The notes under the pieces are model-generated. The model was not told the origin of the DNA, made no database searches, and saw only the letters and a list, made by a program, of their open reading frames with translations. Positions 58,339 to 64,000 of a stretch of 64,000 nt of DNA are shown one piece after another. Positions within the stretch are counted from its first letter, which is position 1. Every line of letters begins with the position of its first letter. The stretch covers positions 248,001-312,000 of the forward strand of contig NISF01000002.1 in assembly GCA_002270295.1 (NCBI GenBank). The letters are read 5' to 3'. The position numbers and the translations under genes were made by a program. The stretch comes from Enterobacter sp. 10-1 (lineage in GTDB: Bacteria > Pseudomonadota > Gammaproteobacteria > Enterobacterales > Enterobacteriaceae).

Positions 58339-59532
58339 CTAGCGCCGCCGTCCCCAGAGCCACAGGGCGGCGATGGCCAGCGCGAACACCGCACCAAAAC
58401 CAACCCCGACGCCAACGACCGGAATACCCGCCTTGACCGCCAGCGAATAGAGCCCCAGCATCAGCAGCATGGCGACGTTTTCGCCGAGGTTTTGTACCGC
58501 TATCGCGTTGCCCGCGCCGACGGTATGCCTGCCGCGCTCCTGCAGCAGCGCGTTAAGCGGCACGATAAAGAAGCCGCCGAACACGCCGAGCAGCAGCAGC
58601 AGGCCAAACGCCGGCAGAAGCGCATGCTGAAGGGTAAAAAAGATCACCGCGATACCAATCAGAATCCCGGCAGGCATGCAGCGGGAGACCGTCTGCAGCG
58701 TCACCAGCTTCGCCGCCGCACCCGCACCCAGCACAATCCCCACCGCGACCATCGCATTAAGGTAGGTGGGCATGGCGTTGCTGGCGATCCCAAGCGCCAC
58801 GGGTACCCACAGCACCAGCAGGAAGCGCAGCGTTACGCCGGCCCCCCAGAACAGGCTGGTTCCCACCAGCGAAAAGCGGGTCTCCCCGTTGCGCCACAGC
58901 GTTTTGCAGGCGCTGAAGAAGCTGTGGGTCATCGGCGTAAAGCGCCATGATTGTCCCGGACGGGCCGCGGGCAGTTTCGGGATCCACAGGTTCGCCACCA
59001 CCGCTGCGCCGTAAACCAGCGCGCAGAGGGCCAGCGCCGCCAGAACGTGCCAGTCCGCAAGGATGCCGCCCGCCATCGAGCCCAGCAGAATCGCCGCGAT
59101 GGTCGAGGACTCCATCAGGCCATTGGCTTTCACCAGCTTATCGCCGGTGGTCAGCTCGCCCAGGATGCCGTATTTCGCCGGGGAATAGGCGGCCGCGCCG
59201 ATGCCGACCAGGGTGTAGCCGAGAAACGGGTTCACGCCGAAGCAGATACAGCCGGCGCCAACCAGCTTCATGCCGTTGGCGACCATCATCACCCGTCCCT
59301 TGGCGAAGCTGTCGGCAAACTGCCCGACAAACGGCGCAAAGAGAATGTAAGCGCCCACAAACAGCATCTGCATCACCGGCTGGCTCCAGTCAGGGTAGAA
59401 CTGCTGCTTCATCAGCGCGAGGGTCGCAAACAGCAGCGCGTTATCGCCAAATGCCGACAAAAACTGGGCGCAGATAACCGCCACCATCCCCTTCGAGTAC
59501 AGCGAATTGTTAGTGTGTACTGACTCACTCAT
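58339..59532 (-). CDS. lplT: LplT, lysophospholipid transporter
   Basis: This MFS-type inner-membrane flippase brings lysophosphatidylethanolamine and lysophosphatidylglycerol inward for re-acylation by Aas. The 397-residue protein has 11-12 hydrophobic helices and starts [15 protein letters not shown]. The start at 59532 gives the E. coli length and overlaps the aas stop by eight bases; a longer in-frame start lies within aas. aas-lplT form a functional pair for phospholipid remodelling. Confidence 0.96.
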   Translation of the reverse strand: MSESVHTNNSLYSKGMVAVICAQFLSAFGDNALLFATLALMKQQFYPDWSQPVMQMLFVGAYILFAPFVGQFADSFAKGRVMMVANGMKLVGAGCICFGVNPFLGYTLVGIGAAAYSPAKYGILGELTTGDKLVKANGLMESSTIAAILLGSMAGGILADWHVLAALALCALVYGAAVVANLWIPKLPAARPGQSWRFTPMTHSFFSACKTLWRNGETRFSLVGTSLFWGAGVTLRFLLVLWVPVALGIASNAMPTYLNAMVAVGIVLGAGAAAKLVTLQTVSRCMPAGILIGIAVIFFTLQHALLPAFGLLLLLGVFGGFFIVPLNALLQERGRHTVGAGNAIAVQNLGENVAMLLMLGLYSLAVKAGIPVVGVGVGFGAVFALAIAALWLWGRRR

Positions 59533-61684
59533 CAGAATGTTCCGTCTCTTCAACCATACTTTTAAGGGTGACAAAGTCCGGCTTGCCGCTGCCCAGAACC
59601 GGGAGCTGCTTCAGCCAGCGAATGTCGCGCGGAACCGCCAGCTCCGGCACGCCGTGTTCACGAGCGTAGCGCAGCAGCTTTTCACGATTCAGTTCATTAT
59701 CGGTGGTGAAGAGCACTAAGGCCTCGCCTTTGCTGGCATCCTGCCTGATGGCCGTACCGTGCATCCTGTCAGGAGAGACCGCCAGCGCCATCTGCTCGAC
59801 CATCTCCAGCGACACCATCTCACCGGCAATTTTAGCAAAGCGCTTCGCTCGCCCCTGAATACGAACATATCCCTGCTCGTCGAAGACGACGATATCCCCG
59901 GTGTCATACCAGCCGCTCTCCATTTCGCCATGCTGGTTTTCCGCCTCCGGCGCTTCCAGCACGCCCGGATTTTCCACCCGCAGATAGCCGTTCATAATGT
60001 TCGGCCCTTTAAGCTGCAGGCGACCGCCCTGTTCAATGCCCGGCATCGCCAGCAGCCGCGCGTCCATTCCCGGCAGTATCCGGCCAACGGTGCCCACCTT
60101 CGCCGCCATCGGGACGTTAATCGACACCACCGGCGCGCACTCGGTTACGCCATAACCTTCGAGGATGCGCAGGCCAAACTTGTCCTGCCACAGCTGTTTA
60201 GTGCTGTCCTGAAGTTTTTCCGCCCCGGCCACCACGTAGCGCAGACGATAAAAATCGTAGGGATTGGCGAAGCGGGCATAGTTCCCGAGGAAAGTTGAGG
60301 TGCCGAACAGCACCGTACAGTTGCGGTCATATACCAGCTCCGGCACCACGCGGTAGTGCAGCGGGCTGGGATAGAGAAACACTTCCGCTCCGGTAAACAG
60401 CGGCGTGAACAGGCCAACCGTCAGGCCAAAGGAGTGGAACAGCGGCAGCGCCGACATAAAGCGGTCGTTGGCGGTAAAATCGGCGATGGTTTTAATCTGC
60501 TCGACGTTGGCAAGAATGCTCTTGTGGCTATGCACCACGCCTTTGGGGTGGCCTTCCGAACCGGAGGTGAAGAGAATGATTGCCGCATCTTCCGGCTGCT
60601 GCCTGACCTGCGCCAGCTTCGGCATCAGCAGATGGCTGAAGATCCACAGCTTATCGGCGCTGGTCACCTCGCCTTTTAAATCCTCCAGAAATACCCAGCG
60701 CACCTGGGTCAGCTGCTCCGGCAGGTGCCAGAGCTTGCCCTTATCGAGGAAGGTGCGGGAGGTGAACACGGTTTTGATTTCAGCGGCGGTAATCGCGCTG
60801 CTCAGGCCTTTTACCCCGGCGGTATAGTTCATCATCGCCGGAATACGCCCGCGCGCAATCGCGCCAAAAATCACCGCCGCGCTGATCCCGGCGTTCGGCA
60901 GCATCAGGCCGATTTTTTCGCCCTGAGCGCTGTATTTTTCCAGAATACGTGCGACAAACAGCGTTTTGGTCAACAGCTTGCGATAGGTATCCGGCTGGAA
61001 GTTAATATCTTCCACGCAGTTTTTCCGCGCGCCGAAACGGTCCTGCGCCGCCAGCAGAGATTCATACAGCGTTTCCCGCGGACGTACCGCCATCCGCGCT
61101 TCCATCATTATCTGATGCAGCATTTCGCCGGCAATTTTGCGGCGATCGCGGGCCCGCGGCGCTTCCGGCATCGGCAGATGCGTTGGCGGCAGCAGGTGCA
61201 GCCGGATACGCGGGAACAGGCGGCGTCTGACCAGCCCTTTCAGGCGGCTGAACGGGGTCAGCTCGGCGCCTTCGATACGCAGCGGAATAATGGTGGCCTG
61301 CGACTTCGCGGCAACGAACGCGGCCCCATCATAGATTTTCATGAGCGATCCGCTCACCGAGATGCGTCCCTCCGGGAAGATAACCACCGGCCGCCCCTGC
61401 TCAATCAGGCGCACGAGGTGTTTAATCGACATCGGTTTTGTCGGGTCAAGCGGGACAAAGTCGATAATCGGCGACAGCGCGCGCATAAACCAGCGCTGGC
61501 TGATGGAAGAGTACACCGCAAAGACCGGGCGAACGGGTAGAAACAGCGCCAGCAGGACCCCGTCAAGGAAAGAGACGTGGTTCGGGGTAATCAGGACCTT
61601 TTTGCCTTGCAGAGCCTGCGTGTCACCGGTCAGCCTGACCCGGTACATTCCTTTGAACAGCAGCCTGAAAAATGCCAAAAGCAT
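59525..61684 (-). CDS. aas: Aas, bifunctional 2-acyl-GPE acyltransferase / acyl-ACP synthetase
   Basis: Aas re-acylates lysophospholipids imported by LplT. The 719-residue membrane protein has an N-terminal PlsC-type acyltransferase (about 1-190) with NHVSFLD, where His36 and Asp41 form the HX4D motif, and FPEGRIS. A C-terminal AMP-binding synthetase (about 230-719) has [18 protein letters not shown] and [13 protein letters not shown]. Length equals that of E. coli Aas. lplT overlaps its 3' end. The OmrA/OmrB genes lie upstream, on the same strand. Confidence 0.97.
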   Translation of the reverse strand: MLLAFFRLLFKGMYRVRLTGDTQALQGKKVLITPNHVSFLDGVLLALFLPVRPVFAVYSSISQRWFMRALSPIIDFVPLDPTKPMSIKHLVRLIEQGRPVVIFPEGRISVSGSLMKIYDGAAFVAAKSQATIIPLRIEGAELTPFSRLKGLVRRRLFPRIRLHLLPPTHLPMPEAPRARDRRKIAGEMLHQIMMEARMAVRPRETLYESLLAAQDRFGARKNCVEDINFQPDTYRKLLTKTLFVARILEKYSAQGEKIGLMLPNAGISAAVIFGAIARGRIPAMMNYTAGVKGLSSAITAAEIKTVFTSRTFLDKGKLWHLPEQLTQVRWVFLEDLKGEVTSADKLWIFSHLLMPKLAQVRQQPEDAAIILFTSGSEGHPKGVVHSHKSILANVEQIKTIADFTANDRFMSALPLFHSFGLTVGLFTPLFTGAEVFLYPSPLHYRVVPELVYDRNCTVLFGTSTFLGNYARFANPYDFYRLRYVVAGAEKLQDSTKQLWQDKFGLRILEGYGVTECAPVVSINVPMAAKVGTVGRILPGMDARLLAMPGIEQGGRLQLKGPNIMNGYLRVENPGVLEAPEAENQHGEMESGWYDTGDIVVFDEQGYVRIQGRAKRFAKIAGEMVSLEMVEQMALAVSPDRMHGTAIRQDASKGEALVLFTTDNELNREKLLRYAREHGVPELAVPRDIRWLKQLPVLGSGKPDFVTLKSMVEETEHSDE

Positions 61685-61769
61685 AACAACTCCATTTGAC
61701 CGGTTATTAAGTCATTGCAGGTTACACGAGAAGGCGCTTGAAAGCAGTGTGGGGGAGAATTTTCAGGAT

Positions 61770-61857
61770 AAAAAAAACCTGCGCATCTGCGCAGGCCGGT
61801 GCAAGATAATCAGTACGAAATGCGTACTTAACAAACTCACCTATCAATACCTCTGGG
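61770..61857 (-). ncRNA. omrA: OmrA small regulatory RNA
   Basis: This 88-base Hfq-dependent sRNA represses outer-membrane proteins and curli/flagellar regulators in E. coli and is activated by EnvZ-OmpR. The 5' end CCCAGAGGTATTGATAGGTG is the conserved seed. The terminator CCTGCGCAGATGCGCAGG followed by eight T is shared with OmrB. The middle (TACGCATTTCGTA hairpin) is OmrA-like. Length matches E. coli OmrA from memory. It lies between aas and galR, its conserved place. Confidence 0.95.
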
Positions 61858-62133
61858 ACCCTGATTGTCAGGTTTTTTAGCCCCGAGACACCAGCGTTAA
61901 AACGCAAGGGAATAAGCCTAAGTGCAACCAGTTATTACCATTTTCGCTAACTGTAACAGCGGCGGATAGCAGGAAAAAACGGTGCGAGGATTTTGGCGGT
62001 TTTTTTGTGTTCAGGCTGGTTTGGGTGAGGACGTTTTCTTTCTCTGTGTTCGGAGGAAGGTTCCGTTCAGGGTTGGTGCGCGCATCCTGATGATTTCCGC
62101 TGCGGGTGAACGGCACGGGGCGTTACGACGGGC

Positions 62134-62215
62134 AAAAAAAACCTGCGCATCTGCGCAGGCTGGTGTAATTAGAGTGGTCAACGTGAAGTCGACTCCACCT
62201 ATCAATACCTCTGGG
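62134..62215 (-). ncRNA. omrB: OmrB small regulatory RNA
   Basis: This is an 82-base sister of OmrA, 276 bases upstream on the same strand. The first 20 bases (CCCAGAGGTATTGATAGGTG) and the terminator stem CCTGCGCAGATGCGCAGG with eight T are identical to those of OmrA. The central part (GAGTCGACTTC...) is different and matches the OmrB type. TATTCT about 10 bases before the 5' end is a candidate -10. OmpR control is known in E. coli and inferred here. Confidence 0.95.
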
Positions 62216-62434
62216 ATAACAAGAATATCAATGCAGTGAACAGAGAAACCAGCGAACATTCGCAACAGCTAATCGCAAAGTGTAACCAAAGGTGTGAATT
62301 TACCGCTCGCCGTTTCATTCACCGCGCCGGCTGTGTGTAACTTTGTCATCAGCAAGGCAAACCTGCATCACATTTGCGTTAACCCGTTAGCCCTTATCCT
62401 TGAATCTGCCGAGCTTTCCCGTAACATAACCTCA

Positions 62435-62450
62435 ATGTAAACGCTTACCC
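62435..62450 (+). promoter_or_regulatory. Candidate GalR/GalS operator upstream of galR
   Basis: ATGTAAACGCTTACCC matches the GTGTAA.CG.TT.CAC-type gal operator at all but two defined positions and is nearly palindromic around the central CG. It ends 15 bases before the galR ATG, so it would allow autoregulation. Confidence 0.55.
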
Positions 62451-62465
62451 TATAAAAGGTCTGGT

Positions 62466-63482
62466 ATGGCGACAATTAAGGATGTAGCCCGACTCGCTGG
62501 AGTGTCCGTCGCTACCGTATCCCGCGTGATCAACAACTCCCCGAAAGCCAGCGAGGTTTCCCGTCAGTCGGTCACCGCGGCGATGGAAACGCTGAATTAC
62601 CACCCGAACGCCAACGCCCGAGCGCTGGCGCAGCAGTCAACGGAAACCGTAGGCCTGGTGGTGGGCGACGTATCCGACCCCTTTTTCGGCGCCATGGTCA
62701 AAGCCGTCGAGCAGGTCGCCTACAATACCGGCAACTTTTTGCTGATTGGCAACGGCTACCACAGCATCCAAAAAGAGCGCCAGGCGATTGAACAGCTTAT
62801 CCGCCACCGCTGCGCGGCGCTGGTGGTGCACGCTAAAATGATCCCCGATGACGAGCTTGCCGGGTTGATGAAGCAAATTCCCGGCATGGTGCTTATCAAC
62901 CGCATATTGTCCGGCTTTGAGCAGCGCTGCGTGGCCCTGGACGACCGCTACGGCGCGTGGCTGGCGACCCGGCATCTGATCCAGCAGGGCCATACCCGCA
63001 TCGGCTATCTGTGCTCCAACCATGCGATTTCGGATGCCGAAGATCGTCTGCAGGGCTACTACGACGCGCTCAAAGAGAGCGGCATTGCCATTAACGATCG
63101 GCTGGTGACGTTTGCCGAGCCGGATGAAAGCGGCGGCGAACAGGCGATGACCGAACTGCTGGGACGCGGCAGGAATTTCACCGCCGTCGCCTGCTACAAC
63201 GACTCGATGGCCGCAGGCGCGATGGGGGTGCTGAACGATAACGGCATCGACGTACCGCGCGAGATTTCGCTGATTGGCTTTGATGATGTTTTGATATCCC
63301 GCTACGTTCGCCCGCGTCTGACCACGGTGCGCTACCCGATTGTCACCATGGCGACCCAGGCGGCCGAACTGGCGCTAGCGCTGGCGGACAGGCTCCCGCC
63401 GCCGGAAATCACCCACCTGTTCAGCCCGACGCTGGTTCGCCGTCACTCGGTGATCGCCCCATTAGAGAGCGACAGGTCGTAG
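62466..63482 (+). CDS. galR: GalR, galactose operon repressor (LacI family)
   Basis: GalR binds gal operators and is released by galactose. The 338-residue protein starts MATIKDVARLAGVSVATVSR, the LacI-type helix-turn-helix, with the hinge helix near residues 48-57 (NARALAQQ). The periplasmic-binding-protein-like core follows (VGLVVGDVSDPFFGAMV onwards). It is a few residues shorter at the C-terminus than E. coli GalR as I recall. AAAGG precedes the ATG. The last 40 bases overlap a convergent acetyltransferase gene. Confidence 0.96.
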   Translation: MATIKDVARLAGVSVATVSRVINNSPKASEVSRQSVTAAMETLNYHPNANARALAQQSTETVGLVVGDVSDPFFGAMVKAVEQVAYNTGNFLLIGNGYHSIQKERQAIEQLIRHRCAALVVHAKMIPDDELAGLMKQIPGMVLINRILSGFEQRCVALDDRYGAWLATRHLIQQGHTRIGYLCSNHAISDAEDRLQGYYDALKESGIAINDRLVTFAEPDESGGEQAMTELLGRGRNFTAVACYNDSMAAGAMGVLNDNGIDVPREISLIGFDDVLISRYVRPRLTTVRYPIVTMATQAAELALALADRLPPPEITHLFSPTLVRRHSVIAPLESDRS

Positions 63483-63922
63483 CGGTAGAGGTGCACGGCG
63501 GTGGCCGGATAATCGAGGCCTTCGCCGATATAGCGCCAGCCGAAGCGCTCATAAAAATCCCGGCAGGCGGAGTAGAGATGCAGCTGCGGATAGCCGCTCC
63601 GGCGGGCATAATCAATAACATGCTGCTGCAGTTTCCCCGCCAGCCCCTGCCCGCGCGCCTCTTCGGCAACGTACAGCGCCGCCATCCACGGAAACAGGTC
63701 CTGGCGGCTGATCAGATCGCAGCGCCAGAGCCCCACCGTTCCCAGCAGAAGCTCGCCCTCAACGGCAATAAAGGTCAGCGGCAGCGCCCCCGGCGTCTGG
63801 CTGTGGGCGACGATGCTGGCAAAAAACGCCCGCGGCAGCGTCTCGCCGCCAAAGGCCTGCCACAGCCACTCCGCTACCTGCGGCGCGTGCTGCGGCGCGG
63901 CGTACAGGGGCAGAATGGTCAT
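63443..63922 (-). CDS. GNAT-family N-acetyltransferase
   Basis: This 159-residue protein has the GNAT fold: a beta-strand with LYVAEEARGQGLAGKLQQH (about 87-105), the acetyl-CoA pyrophosphate loop (R/Q-x-x-G-x-G/A type). An FYERFGW C-terminal motif is common in this family. The substrate cannot be told from sequence. It overlaps galR by 40 bases tail to tail. Its ATGA overlaps the stop of an upstream frame that runs off the window, suggesting a two-gene unit. In E. coli K-12 the galR neighbour is lysA, so this is an accessory insertion. Confidence 0.85.
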   Translation of the reverse strand: MTILPLYAAPQHAPQVAEWLWQAFGGETLPRAFFASIVAHSQTPGALPLTFIAVEGELLLGTVGLWRCDLISRQDLFPWMAALYVAEEARGQGLAGKLQQHVIDYARRSGYPQLHLYSACRDFYERFGWRYIGEGLDYPATAVHLYRYDLSLSNGAITE

Positions 63923-64000
63923 ACCGGCTTTCCCTGAAAGATCGGTACCGACTCAAACAGGTAGCCGTCAAAATCCGGCGCGTCTTCGTCCGACAGCTCC
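63919..64000 (-). CDS. C-terminal fragment of an unidentified gene
   Basis: Read on the minus strand from the window edge, 26 open codons end in ESVPIFQGKPV then TGA, which overlaps the ATG of the acetyltransferase gene by four bases. The acidic stretch ELSDEDAPDFDGYLFE is not one I recognise. The coupling suggests a real gene whose 5' part lies outside the window; no function can be given. Confidence 0.5.
   Translation of the reverse strand, partial: ELSDEDAPDFDGYLFESVPIFQGKPV

Overview
The window is a chromosomal segment of an enterobacterium. The housekeeping half (amiC/argA, recD-recB-ptrA-recC, ppdCBA, thyA-lgt-ptsP-rppH, mutH, ygdQ, ygdR, tas, lplT-aas, omrA/omrB, galR) follows the E. 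coli K-12 gene order, and the proteins look like enterobacterial orthologues at nearly identical lengths. The presence of a full anaerobic cobalamin (cbi) operon and a full propanediol-utilisation (pdu) operon beside amiC rules out K-12-like E. coli. It suggests a Klebsiella/Raoultella-like genus, but that genus call is inference.

Layout. (1) 1-11976, minus strand: cbiA-B-C-D-E-T-F-G-H-J-K-L-M-N-Q-O, the oxygen-independent corrin-ring pathway plus the cobalt ECF transporter. The genes are tightly overlapped and cbiO runs off the left edge. cbiC carries a one-base deletion in a G run. (2) 11977-12766: cbiA leader with an adenosylcobalamin riboswitch and a hairpin that places the cbiA Shine-Dalgarno in its loop. 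(3) 12767-14689, minus: pocR (AraC-type activator) and pduF (1,2-propanediol facilitator). (4) 14690-15213: divergent, partly AT-rich control region. (5) 15214-32006, plus: pduABCDEGHJKLMNOPQSTUVWX, a complete microcompartment for B12-dependent 1,2-propanediol degradation. (6) 31977-33062, minus: cobD, convergent with and overlapping pduX. (7) 33078-64000: conserved enterobacterial backbone.

How the genes work together. Propanediol enters through PduF, and PocR senses it and would activate both pdu and cob. CbiA-Q make and supply the corrin ring. PduX (L-threonine kinase) and CobD (threonine-phosphate decarboxylase) make the aminopropanol phosphate arm that CbiB attaches. PduO adenosylates the cobalamin and PduS is the proposed reductase. 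Diol dehydratase PduCDE, reactivated by PduGH, makes propionaldehyde inside a shell of PduA/B/B'/J/K/N/T/U. PduP, PduL and PduW take it to propionate with ATP, and PduQ recycles NADH.

Main points to re-examine: the cbiC frameshift; a strong internal ribosome-binding site in pduO that would make the C-terminal PduO domain as a separate protein; cobD placed 15 bases behind amiC and overlapping pduX; a cluster of DnaA boxes in the rppH-mutH gap that looks like DARS2, with a small ygdT-like reading frame inside it; and the twin OmrA/OmrB small RNAs upstream of galR. I saw no insertion sequence, CRISPR array, prophage gene, tRNA or rRNA. I did not find a clearly undescribed system; the unusual signals are variations on known ones.
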